A DNA stretch of 36,777 nt, from positions 1-36,777 of the forward strand of contig NZ_LHZV01000044.1 in NCBI RefSeq assembly GCF_001581005.1, in the 5' to 3' direction. Position numbers and translations under genes: made by a program. The notes under the pieces are model-generated. The model was not told where the DNA came from, did no database searches, and worked only from the letters and a program-made list of their open reading frames with translations. Origin of the DNA: Acetobacter orleanensis (GTDB taxonomy: Bacteria; Pseudomonadota; Alphaproteobacteria; Acetobacterales; Acetobacteraceae). Shown here piece by piece: positions 24,675 through 32,966 of the stretch; the first letter of the stretch is position 1; each line of letters begins with the position of its first letter.

Positions 24675-26009
24675 CTGAGGATGTGGGCGACGGGCAGTCT
24701 ACGTTGTGATAGTTTTACGACGAGACGCCTGATTTCCTGTATGGACCAGCGGACGACGACTATCGTGTTCTGCGTTATATTTTTTCGGTTTTTGTGAATT
24801 TGCCTGATACCGGACACTTGCCATGACGGCATAAGCAAGCATGACTAGAGAAACATGTCGATGCCAGCCATGCCATGAGCGGGTCTCGTTATGATCAAGA
24901 CCGAATTCGTTTTTGGCCGTCTCGAAACATTCTTCGATCCTCCAGCGCGTTCCTTCAACGTTCACGAGGCCCTGCATGGTTGTCCCGTTCGGACACCATG
25001 TTGTAAAATAGGCAAGGTCTCCATCGACGATGTTTCGACGGATCAACAGGCCACGTGTTCATGGTTCAGCTATAGGGCAGTCAAATTCTTCAGCATCCAG
25101 ATCGGCATGCGGAAGATACGCCCAGTCATACAGCCGCTCACCTTTTGTGCCGTGTCCAGCAGACAGACGGTGCCAGTCCTGCTCTGGCAGATTTGCGGCA
25201 ATATCTTTGGCTTCTCCTGCAATCAGTGGGTTTGTCGCCCATGACCCGAACCAGTGATTGCCTCTGACGCCAAGGACATATCCAACTCCTGCCCGGCGAA
25301 GCGTGCGTTCTACATCGCCAACACCATACACGCTGTCTGCTGCAACCCAGCGGAAGCGCACACCGGCCTCAAGACTCCGCTCAATCATCATCGAGGCTAA
25401 CGCCGGTTTGGTTGCAAGCACCACGTCATCGGGAGCGTGGGCTTGCTTCAGGCGCTCACGGTTCGACGTCCGGTCTTTTGGAAGATACAGGGCGCGGTCA
25501 ACAAAGGCATGGCCCCGCGCCGAGAAATAGGTGGCAAATACACCAATCTGGCCGTTCGTGATCTTGCCGGCAGATCCCGTATACTGCCGCCCCACACCGC
25601 AGGACGACTAACCTTTCTTCAGAAAACCGGTCTCATCAATCACCAGTACACCATCTTCAGTGCCCAAATGCTCGACCACGTGCTCCCTGACGACATCACG
25701 AAGGGCATCAGCATCCCAGTGCCCGCGCCCCAGAAGCGCCTGTTGCCGCCATGGACCGGAATCTCCTGCGGCTTCCGCACGCATCCATTCGGTCTTGCGG
25801 GGTTCATTACCAATCAGAACGTCAAGAAAGGCGCACGCAGAAGCCGCAACACGCTTCTGTGTAAACAACGGCGCGATCCGCTCCTTGGCGGACCGAAGCC
25901 CGGACGACCATAAATCTAGCGTCTCTTCAACAAATGCGCCGCCACTCATCATATCCTGAATCATGGTTACCTATAGATTCAAAACTCAACACAAAATGCA
26001 GCTGTAGTG
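24599..26009 (-). mobile_element. IS701-family insertion sequence with intact ends and dead transposase
   Basis: The inner ends read CACTACAGTTGCATTTTGTG (left) and, inward on the other strand, CACTACAGCTGCATTTTGTG (right), a near-perfect terminal inverted repeat. CTA flanks both sides (24596-24598 and 26010-26012), consistent with a short target duplication. The inferred length of 1411 bp equals what I recall for IS1452 of Acetobacter pasteurianus; I could not check this. The single transposase frame carries two nonsense codons, so the element cannot move by itself, although it could be mobilised in trans. Confidence 0.85.
24699..25964 (-). pseudogene. IS701-family transposase, inactivated by two in-frame stop codons
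   Basis: Translated from 25964, this is a DDE transposase of about 421 codons. It shows FLDVLIGNEPRKTEWMRAEA, the first catalytic aspartate in VLVIDETGF, the second in WVAADSVYG, and the catalytic glutamate region EECFETAKNEFGLDHNE. Two nonsense codons interrupt one continuous frame. TAG at 25610-25608 follows FLKKG, where a Lys is expected, and TGA at 25061-25059 stands where related proteins have Trp before TRGLLIRR. No frameshift is needed to read through either, so the inactivation is by point mutation. Confidence 0.88.
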
Positions 26010-26012
26010 CTA
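25988..26012 (-). repeat. Right terminal inverted repeat of the IS701-type element
   Basis: Complement of the left repeat at 24597-24621, with mismatches at two positions. Confidence 0.8.
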
Positions 26013-26045
26013 AGCAATAGTATGACGAGTTCCTCTCATAATACG

Positions 26046-26318
26046 GTAATCGGAAAATATTACAAACGTCACCGTGTCGCGGGCTTTCTGGATTTCCTGA
26101 AATGTATCTACCGTGAGATTCTGGATGACGTGCATCTTCACTATCGTGATGGATAAGTAAGCCACTCATAAAACGTTTACGATCAAGGCATAGCTCGCGT
26201 GCCTTCAGCATTGGCCTGTTCACTTCACGCTCACTTTGACGTCTTGTATCAATCAAGTGGAGCGCTGGTTTGCCGAATTGATGCGCAAGCAACTCCCAAG
26301 AGGCGTGTGTCAGGCTAT
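26046..26318 (+). pseudogene. IS630-family transposase fragment
   Basis: Plus-strand translation gives VIGKYYKRHRVAGFLDFLK. After a frame change it gives IVMDK-stop-ATHKTFTIKA-stop, then HWPVHFTLT and INQVERWFAELMRKQLPRGV. These are the signature blocks of an IS630-type transposase C-terminal half (DNYATHKT and SWINQVERWF in intact relatives), with two stops and one frameshift. Both the N-terminal half and the element's left end are missing, and the left side abuts the IS701-type element. It is a relic with no function. Confidence 0.8.
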
Positions 26319-26417
26319 GATACATCATCGGCGTAATCGAGGATTTGATCTGCCAGTTTCATGATGTCACGATTGGCTGGTGTGAAGTAATCAAGGTTAC
26401 GGGATACAGGATGTTTT

Positions 26418-26909
26418 TCAAGCCACGACGTTAATGTGCCGCTCAATCGTCATGCCACAGCAGGCTTTTTCGAAGGTGTCCGTGGTAAAACAGGGACCAC
26501 GATCGATCAGAATATGGGTAATCCAGAAAGAGAAAATGGCTTTTGCGGATTTAAGGAAACCAACTGCATTTTCGCCACTATAGACAGCCGGATGCACTGA
26601 ATTGGAGCAACGATCGATGGCGGCGTACAGAAGACGTTGCCATCCTTCTCCATCTGTTGTCTGGAGTTTTGGTGGATGTTTCACATCGATATAGACATAA
26701 CCGGTATTGTAATCCCGGAATGCTCCCTGTCCTCCAACAGACCCGGTCTTTAAGTCGGAAGTAAGCCTGTTCAGTCCGGTATTTTCAGGATGCGCGGATA
26801 TTGTCTCGGTTTTAGATGCTGCGGTCTTGGGAAGCGTCTTAACCATGTCTGTTCCACTCGCGGATCGTTCGCGTCTGGCGTTAAGTGTCTGCTTGTTGAT
26901 CAGAAGCAT
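26418..26909 (-). pseudogene. IS481-like transposase fragment
   Basis: A minus-strand frame contains FRDYNTGYVYIDVKHPPKL, LLYAAIDRCSNSV, GFLKSAKAIFSFWITHILIDRG and TDTFEKACCGMTIERH. These correspond to the rve core of IS481-type transposases (Y-x-HIDIK, FVAIDR, LTDNG/DRG and the GIEHR block). It ends before the TNGMVERFNG block and its N-terminal part is degraded. It lies immediately upstream of the TIR/SLOG pair and marks its left border. Confidence 0.7.
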
Positions 26910-27092
26910 GATTCTAATACCATTTTTACGACGATTGAGCAACACGACATCGACACTTGACCCTTGCCTTCCCATCAGCTCCAAGCCATAAAAACTGTGA
27001 TATCTCCTTTTGAATGGTAACAAACAAAAGGCAAACATCACCATGCGTGTCATTGGCGCCTGTGACTATAATTTGAGGAAAGAATAGCCTGC

Positions 27093-29021
27093 ATGACAGC
27101 TCTTCCCATTCTGGTTGGTGTTTCAGGGCACCGCAATATTCATCCGCAAGCGCTACCTTCCTTGCGGGAGCATATTGCCTGTGTATTGAATGCCTTGCTG
27201 GCGCTCTATCCGGCCCACCTTCAGGTTTTGACAGCCTTGGCTGAAGGGGCGGATCAGGAAGTGGCTGACATTGCGGTCCAATTGGGTATCCCTTTAGTGT
27301 GTGTACTGCCCATGCCGGTAGCAACATATCGTAAGACCATGGAACCATTAGCTCGTGAGCGATTTGACCGCCTTTATGACAGTGACACAGTCAGCTTGCG
27401 GTTTACTTTACCTTTTATTCAGGCCGCACCGGGTGAGCAGGCGGCAGAAGATGTATTACAGTATGAACAACTTGCCATTCTGCTAAGTCGGCAAAGCCAC
27501 ATCCTGCTTGCTCTCTGGAATGGGGAAGATCATGACCCAGCCGACCAGCGACCGGGTCGCTCACGGCGAGAAGGGCGCGGCGGGACGGCGCATACCGTGG
27601 CCATTCGTACCAAAGGCGAATATGTGGAGGTTTCCTCCGCCAGTGTGAAAGGTAGCCCGCTATTTGCTGAGCGTCTTCCGCGCCTAGATATGGCACGGTG
27701 TGGTCCGGTGCTGCATCTCCATACCCCGCGCGTAACGGATGAAAACCCAGAACCAAAGAGCGCAGGTATGGCCCGCTGGTGGAGCGATATGCCTTCAGGA
27801 GCCGGATCAGACAAACGCACGAAACATGATGTGGGATATTGCTGGCAAACCCTTCCATCCGGGCAGACACTTGCAGAGTGGGAACGTACAGTCCGGCTGC
27901 TGGCACCAAAGGATTTGGATACAGTTATTGAGGCGAGTGCTGCCCTGCAACGTACGGGTCGGGAGCAGGCCAGACTCTGCATGGCCAATGGTGTCTATCT
28001 TGGGCTTGAAGCGGAAAGTCCCCCCGATCTTGAACGCGTTAGAATACTTTTCGGGCAAACCGATACGCTCTCTTTCATCTCGCAGCAGAAACTTCTGGGA
28101 GACTGGGTGCCGGGCATGTGGCCACGCGCACGGGCGGCGGGTCGCAAGCAACTGGGGGCGCTGTTCTGGTTCGCTCTAACTATCCCGACCGGTGTGTCTC
28201 TATTTGAAACCTATTGCGAATACGGAAAACCAGTGAGCCTTTTGCTGGCCTACGCGGGAGTGCTTGGGTTGGCATTTCTGTACTACAACCTGCGTGTAAA
28301 ACCGGGAAAATGGCAGGAATTATATCAAGATCACCGTGCTCTTGCCGAAGCACTTCGGGTACAGTTCTACTGGTCGGCATCCCAACTCCCCCTGTCTGTG
28401 TCAGATAACTATCTGCGCCAGCATGAAGGGGAACTTGGATGGATTCGTCTAGCCTTGCGTGGTCCTTCTCTGTGGGCGATAGCCGCGGCTCTGATGCCCA
28501 AACAAGTTCAGTACAAAGCCATTACTCATGCTTGGATAAATGGTCAAAGAGAGTATTTCCGGGATCGTCTTTTCTCGTATGAAAAAATAGCCCAGCGCCT
28601 CAAGCTGATGATTCATATCACTATAGGAGCGTTGTGTCTGTGTATCGGCACGTTAGCGGTTGCGCAGCTTGTGTGTGGAGGGGCGCTTCTGGATAGCGTG
28701 CCGGAATCCCTGCGTGAACTCCCGTCTGTGCTAATTGGTGTGCTGCCTGCCATAATAGTGTTTTTCCTGACATTTCAGGAAATGCGCCTGCTAGAGGAAC
28801 ATATTCACGCATATGATCAGGCAGCAAGTGTTTTTGAGCAGGCCTCCCATCAGGCGCGTGGAATCAGGCAGGCGCTAGCGCAGGCTCATGAGGTAGAGCG
28901 CACCGTGCTGAACGATGAATGGAAGGCGCTTATGATCACGCTTGGAAAAGAATCTCTGGCAGAAAATGCAACATGGATTCAGGCGCATCGCAGTCGTCCG
29001 ATCACGGCTAAAATGGGTTGA
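27093..29021 (+). CDS. SLOG-like nucleotide-sensor protein with C-terminal membrane segments
   Basis: A 642-residue protein. Residues 1-145 form a Rossmann-like domain resembling SLOG/LOG proteins: a first beta strand with GVSGHRNI (9-16), LTALAEGADQEVADIA (47-61), then PLVCVLPMP and, near 136-147, the HILLALWNGED strand. A polar middle region follows (about 150-340). The C-terminal part has two hydrophobic hairpins, about 355-399 and 507-560, separated by a helical soluble segment with WQELYQDHRALAEALRVQFYW, reminiscent of SLATT-type two-TM effector domains. SLOG domains bind nucleotide-derived ligands in several conflict systems, including ThsA of Thoeris, where a TIR product is sensed. The next gene, 49 bases downstream, encodes a TIR protein. 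I infer a sensor/effector that perturbs the membrane; there is no direct proof. ATG 27093 is used. Confidence 0.72.
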   Translation: MTALPILVGVSGHRNIHPQALPSLREHIACVLNALLALYPAHLQVLTALAEGADQEVADIAVQLGIPLVCVLPMPVATYRKTMEPLARERFDRLYDSDTVSLRFTLPFIQAAPGEQAAEDVLQYEQLAILLSRQSHILLALWNGEDHDPADQRPGRSRREGRGGTAHTVAIRTKGEYVEVSSASVKGSPLFAERLPRLDMARCGPVLHLHTPRVTDENPEPKSAGMARWWSDMPSGAGSDKRTKHDVGYCWQTLPSGQTLAEWERTVRLLAPKDLDTVIEASAALQRTGREQARLCMANGVYLGLEAESPPDLERVRILFGQTDTLSFISQQKLLGDWVPGMWPRARAAGRKQLGALFWFALTIPTGVSLFETYCEYGKPVSLLLAYAGVLGLAFLYYNLRVKPGKWQELYQDHRALAEALRVQFYWSASQLPLSVSDNYLRQHEGELGWIRLALRGPSLWAIAAALMPKQVQYKAITHAWINGQREYFRDRLFSYEKIAQRLKLMIHITIGALCLCIGTLAVAQLVCGGALLDSVPESLRELPSVLIGVLPAIIVFFLTFQEMRLLEEHIHAYDQAASVFEQASHQARGIRQALAQAHEVERTVLNDEWKALMITLGKESLAENATWIQAHRSRPITAKMG

Positions 29022-29070
29022 ATTTTTCCTTTTAACCGCATTATTACAGATCACAGATAGGCTAAAGAGT

Positions 29071-30969
29071 ATGAATGGTATTGTTTTCCTTAGTTATTCT
29101 TCAAAAGATGAGGATTTTGCAAAAAAGCTTGTAAACGACATTGAAAAGCGTGGTTTGAAATGTTGGATGAGCTGTCGGGACATCCTGCCCGGTGAGGATT
29201 ATCAAAGTGCTATTGTGAAGGCTATGGACCAGTCCGTTGCCATGTTGCTGCTATTTAGTGGAAACGCCAATCGTTCAAAGGAAATAGCTAAAGAGCTGGC
29301 TCTTGCCAGTTTGCGAAATAAGCCGGTTATTCCGGCCCGAATTGAAGATATTCTGCCAACCGGCGCTTTTGAATACCAGATGACAAATGCGCAGTTCATT
29401 GACCTGTTCCATAATTACGGAGATGCGCTGGATCGACTGTGTGATGCCCTGCGGCGGCAAGCAGGATTGCCAATAGTGGAGATGGGAACATCCACAAACA
29501 AACGGAATACACGCATACTGTTTTTGGGCGGCAGCGCGGCTGTTGTTATTGCGGCAGGAATTGGCGCTTCCGTTGTTCTACATAAACCTTCGAGTGTGCC
29601 TGTCGCCTCGCTTTCTTCCAATATACCAGTTGCGCCTGACACTCTCAAAGCAACACATCTTTCTTTACCTCAGAATCAGGTGCTGTCGACGTCTGTTTCA
29701 GAAAAATCCAAATCGACATTTGAACCCTCTACAGTAAAAAAAGAGGAGGTCCCATCATCACCGACTGAAACACCCGCACCTATTTCTGCGCCTGTTCCTA
29801 CAAAATCGGTTGCGGCTCAGCCTGTACAGCAGGACAATACTGATCTTGCTCCTCTGGTAAAGCAGTTGGCCAGCATAGACCCGAATATGCGTGTTTCCGC
29901 CATTGAAAAAGGACTGACGGACAGTGATGGCAAACTATCCTATGCTCAGGTGATACAGCTTCTTCATGGTACACGGGAAGGAAGCAGGGCCCAGATCATC
30001 CGTATGCTGGTGCAGTCCGTACAAGCCCCCATCCCCGTATCAGTCGCGTTGTCCTTTCTTCAATCGACCGATAACTTTCGTGAAAACTGTATTGAGGAAC
30101 TGGATCAGTATCTGCCAGAGTCCATCGGAGGGGATGACGTCATTGCCCTGCTGGGCAGTCTGGAACAGGGCAATCGTTTTCAGGCTATCAACAAATTGAA
30201 CGACCATATCCAGATACAACTGACGGCGGAACAGGCTTTGCGGGTTCTCCGTGGCACCGATGGTTACTGGACCCAGACGCTGGAAAAAATTGCCTCCAAG
30301 CTGACTAAGCCGCAGACTCCAGCTGATCTTGCGCGCCTGCTGGGAGGGACACAGCAGGGCAACCGTTTTCAGGGCCTGAAAGCACTTTCTGTTGCTATGC
30401 CAGAAACCATGACAGTAGCGGAAATTAATAAATTGCTTGATGGTCTGGATGGTTTCAGAAGTTCCGGGATCGAGTTCATTGCACGGCGACTGGAAAGAGA
30501 TGTTGCCCCCTCGGATATAGCCAGTCTTCTGGAAGGCACAGAGCAGGGTAACCGTAGCTCGGCGCTGAAAGCCGTTGCATATCATATGAAAAAAGGGTTG
30601 CAGGGTACAGAGGTTGTAGCTGTTCTGGAAGGGATGGATGGATACTGGACAAACGCAGTTTCTACTATACGGCCCAATCTAGAAAAACCGCAATCTCAGG
30701 CTTCTTTGCTTGCGTTAATTGGGAATACTTCCCAAGGACAGCGTTGTGAAGTCCTGAGGGATTTACAGGCCTTTATGCCAAAGAAAATGTCTGCTGCCGA
30801 TGTGCAGGTGCTGCTGCAACAGACGGAAGGTTATTATGAACAAGGCTTGGAGTTGCTTCTCCCCAACATACGGCCACCAAGTCCCGAAGAAGTTGCGCAG
30901 TTGGTAGCGCCGCTAAGTAACTCATTCCAGAGTGGCCAGATGATGAAAAAGCTGCGCGAACTGCATTAA
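29071..30969 (+). CDS. Membrane-anchored TIR-domain protein with five 63-residue C-terminal repeats
   Basis: 632 residues from ATG 29071, preceded by TAAAGAG. An upstream in-frame ATG at 28942 would lie inside the previous gene and add non-homologous residues. Residues 1-135 are a TIR domain: VFLSYSSKDEDFAKKL, CWMSCRDILPGEDY, and NRSKEIAKELALA, in which E75 takes the place of the catalytic glutamate of NAD-consuming TIRs. A transmembrane helix (about 148-171) is followed by a Pro/Ser/Thr-rich linker (172-275). Five repeats of exactly 63 residues follow. Bacterial TIRs cleave NAD+ or make cyclic ADP-ribose-type signals in phage defence. Tandem arrangement with a SLOG membrane protein suggests that this protein signals to it. 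The topology (TIR in the cytoplasm, repeats outside, or the reverse) is unresolved. Confidence 0.85.
   Translation: MNGIVFLSYSSKDEDFAKKLVNDIEKRGLKCWMSCRDILPGEDYQSAIVKAMDQSVAMLLLFSGNANRSKEIAKELALASLRNKPVIPARIEDILPTGAFEYQMTNAQFIDLFHNYGDALDRLCDALRRQAGLPIVEMGTSTNKRNTRILFLGGSAAVVIAAGIGASVVLHKPSSVPVASLSSNIPVAPDTLKATHLSLPQNQVLSTSVSEKSKSTFEPSTVKKEEVPSSPTETPAPISAPVPTKSVAAQPVQQDNTDLAPLVKQLASIDPNMRVSAIEKGLTDSDGKLSYAQVIQLLHGTREGSRAQIIRMLVQSVQAPIPVSVALSFLQSTDNFRENCIEELDQYLPESIGGDDVIALLGSLEQGNRFQAINKLNDHIQIQLTAEQALRVLRGTDGYWTQTLEKIASKLTKPQTPADLARLLGGTQQGNRFQGLKALSVAMPETMTVAEINKLLDGLDGFRSSGIEFIARRLERDVAPSDIASLLEGTEQGNRSSALKAVAYHMKKGLQGTEVVAVLEGMDGYWTNAVSTIRPNLEKPQSQASLLALIGNTSQGQRCEVLRDLQAFMPKKMSAADVQVLLQQTEGYYEQGLELLLPNIRPPSPEEVAQLVAPLSNSFQSGQMMKKLRELH
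29980..30924 (+). repeat. Five in-frame 189-bp coding repeats (63 residues each)
   Basis: Units start at 29980, 30169, 30358, 30547 and 30736 without any insertion or deletion. Each begins with a G-[S/N/Q]-R motif (GSR, GNR, GNR, GNR, GQR) and contains a second motif about 30 residues later (STDNF, GTDGYW, GLDGF, GMDGYW, QTEGYY). Each unit is thus two related helical hairpin-like halves of about 31-32 residues. DNA identity is moderate, so the units diverged under protein-level constraint. Confidence 0.9.
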
Positions 30970-31173
30970 GGTCTAGCACTACAGGCGGACATTGGCACCG
31001 CCCGCAAGGCGCACCGCATTTCACAACGACTGGCCGATCGTCTGTGGCGCAAGGTTGAGGGTGTTTATACGAATGCGAACACCCTCAAGCGCAATCAAGC
31101 ATTTCTGGGCGCGGCAGAACGCGCATCTTATGACCGACAACTCGATAGCATTGCTGGCACGTTATGCCGCTGA
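30970..31173 (+). pseudogene. Possible gene fragment after the TIR gene, not recognised
   Basis: The frame directly following the TIR stop stays open for 67 codons and reads like real protein (ADIGTARKAHRISQRLADRL, then NTLKRNQAFLGAAERASYDR), ending at TGA. It has no start codon, so it is either the 3' end of a deleted gene or chance coding. I recognise no family. It contains the 31055-31088 hairpin. From 31174 to 31547 I see nothing that can be supported as a gene. Confidence 0.3.
31055..31088. repeat. Perfect 11-bp inverted repeat, 12-base loop
   Basis: TTGAGGGTGTT at 31055-31065 and AACACCCTCAA at 31078-31088 can form a stable stem-loop about 85 bases after the TIR stop codon. No T-run follows, so it is not a standard terminator, but it may limit readthrough or protect the 3' end. 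Confidence 0.55.
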
Positions 31174-31547
31174 CGGTATGGAAATTAGAACGTCTGAAGA
31201 AGCGCTATTTTCCGCGATAAGCCGACCTTCGGGTCTCCCCTCCCGAGGCGGACATGGAGTGAATGTCGAAAACCAGAAGATAATGATAATTAGAATACTG
31301 ATTTATCAGTGATTTATGAATCCATTCAATATAGATAATGTTCTATTTAGACCAGAAAAATTCACTAATTAATGATAAAAACAGCAAGTGAAATTTAAGA
31401 TCTTATTTCTATAGCGTTTATGTCGGCGATAGGGTGGCGAGGTATGTCCGTTTTCAGAATGAGACTATTCTGATTTCTACCCTTGTCCCATCGTCATGGC
31501 GGAGATACTCGGCACCATGGCTTTACGGGAAAGAAGATGAGCAACCT

Positions 31548-32279
31548 TCAAGAGGCCGGATTATCCTTGTAATAATGCACGAGGGCACAGACGGCGTGAT
31601 AAAATGTCTGATCGGGGTGCTTCTCGCTATATGCAATCAGAAAGTCGATATCGCGGGCGCGTCTTTCGGCAGCATTGCCAAATTGAATAAGCGATGCCCC
31701 GTCTTTAGTCCTGTTCTCGTTTATCGCCGTTATGAACCCAAGATACCAGCTATAGTAGTTAAGTTTCATCGCAAAAGCGGTCGGTACTAGTCTGGTCGTT
31801 GAATCGTAGCTCGCCTCCTGAATACGAGTTAGGAAAACGTCGCATTTCGCGCTGCCGCCTCCATAAAGGATCGATCCAAGCCGTATAAGACTCTGTTGCT
31901 CCTTGGATGCAGGCAGGGTCTCGATCTCGCCGGAGACAAGCGCGCCTCCTTCGTCCAACTCGTAATATTCTCCGTTATCTCCGACGACATCCGCGTCGAG
32001 ACGGGCCGCCAGCATCACCATCTTGCGGATGAGAGGTTCGTCGGGATATTTTGCAACGATCCGTCCATCAAAGCACCAGAGAGCGGAGTCGCTCTCCTCA
32101 CCATTGGGATGGGCGGTCCAGAGCGCCGTGTCGACGCCGTAATCCGCGGCGTCCGCCGAAATGAAGAACTTGAGTTCTGAATCGCGTCTGATCATGTCGA
32201 ACCACTCGTCGAGCGTGATCTTGGGACCTGGCTTTCTTGAAAAAAGCGGGTTGCGCGTAATCTCAACATCATACCCCAT
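31548..32279 (-). CDS. Uncharacterised soluble protein
   Basis: A 243-residue soluble protein of unknown function, starting at ATG 32279 with a good AGAAGGG ribosome site seven bases away. It has no signal peptide or membrane helix. The N-terminal half begins GYDVEITRN and carries a Trp-rich, acidic stretch (LWTAHPNGEESDSALWCFDGRIVAKYPDE) followed by RKMVMLAARLDADVVGDNGEYYE. This layout reminds me of a widespread uncharacterised family often seen as small orphans or immunity-like proteins. The C-terminal half (about 125-243) is helical and seems to be a separate domain. It converges with the TIR gene across about 580 bases. Family membership is uncertain; translation is well supported. Confidence 0.65.
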   Translation of the reverse strand: MGYDVEITRNPLFSRKPGPKITLDEWFDMIRRDSELKFFISADAADYGVDTALWTAHPNGEESDSALWCFDGRIVAKYPDEPLIRKMVMLAARLDADVVGDNGEYYELDEGGALVSGEIETLPASKEQQSLIRLGSILYGGGSAKCDVFLTRIQEASYDSTTRLVPTAFAMKLNYYSWYLGFITAINENRTKDGASLIQFGNAAERRARDIDFLIAYSEKHPDQTFYHAVCALVHYYKDNPAS

Positions 32280-32952
32280 GAATTAACCCTTCTAATGACG
32301 TCAGAGACCCCATGTGCGCTGGCTGCATCGTAAGATGAGGGCATGGGAGCGACAGATTGTCACCGCACCGTTTGGCTTGTAGTCTCTTGTGCCTATTTAT
32401 CATCAATCAGTGGATTTTTATCATCGTCTTCTGCATTTTTATCGCGATTAAGTGGTTTTTTCGGCGACAAAAACGGCAATCAGCAGCGGATTATCATTAT
32501 TTTCTGGTTTTCGACAACAAACCTGTCGAAATCCCTTAATTTAAGTTAGTCAATACTCCGATATTTCAGCACGTTATTAATTCCCTTAATTAGGCGAATA
32601 TTCCTTATTAATGCGAAAAGTATCTTTAATTATGTTAAAGATTGTATCGATATTTTTGTAAGGGGACAGTCTGCTTACGCCTTCATGCCAGACTCAGGGA
32701 AGGCAATCTGCGTTTCCTCATGGCGGGCAAGGCAAAATAGCGCGCAAGGATTGGTCTGCGCCCAACCCGGAGCGTTTGTGCAAGGTCTGCTGATCCTCCC
32801 AAGCGCAGATGGCCCAATATTCATTTGGTGAAGAAAATATCTACACAAATAACTTTGAATTTCAAAGTTATTTGTGAGAATAATCCACCGACGGAAAACA
32901 CGTGCCCCGGCACCAAGACAGAGGATACCAAATGCATGCGTGATTCATTTGC
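32280..32952. other. Intergenic region with palindrome and tandem repeat
   Basis: This stretch of about 670 bases holds no gene I can support. AT-rich sequence fills 32500-32660. The 33-bp palindrome (32844-32876) and the first copy of a 17-bp tandem repeat (from 32933) lie just before the hydrolase pseudogene, so its promoter was probably here. Confidence 0.5.
32844..32876. promoter_or_regulatory. 33-bp perfect palindrome, probable operator
   Basis: CACAAATAACTTTGAA, one T, then TTCAAAGTTATTTGTG: arms of 16 bases match perfectly. The length, symmetry and single-base centre suit a dimeric repressor site better than a hairpin terminator. It lies 77 bases before the hydrolase pseudogene start. 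The winged-helix regulator at 34510 is the only regulator in the cluster and is a candidate ligand, by inference only. Confidence 0.6.
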
Positions 32953-32966
32953 ATGCGTGATTCATT
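32933..32966 (+). repeat. 17-bp perfect tandem duplication across the hydrolase start
   Basis: TGCATGCGTGATTCATT occurs twice head to tail (32933-32949 and 32950-32966). The second copy contains the ATG CGT GAT TCA that begins the hydrolase reading frame; the first copy would start a frame shifted by the 17-base offset. Confidence 0.9.

Noticed and set aside
25059-25610. Stop-codon readthrough or recoding in the IS701-type transposase
   Set aside because: Two different stops replace ordinary conserved residues and no recoding signal is visible; simple decay explains it.
32343-32549. A 68-codon open frame with a Ser/Phe-rich hydrophobic stretch
   Set aside because: Low complexity, no ribosome site and AT-rich surroundings; not supportable as a gene.
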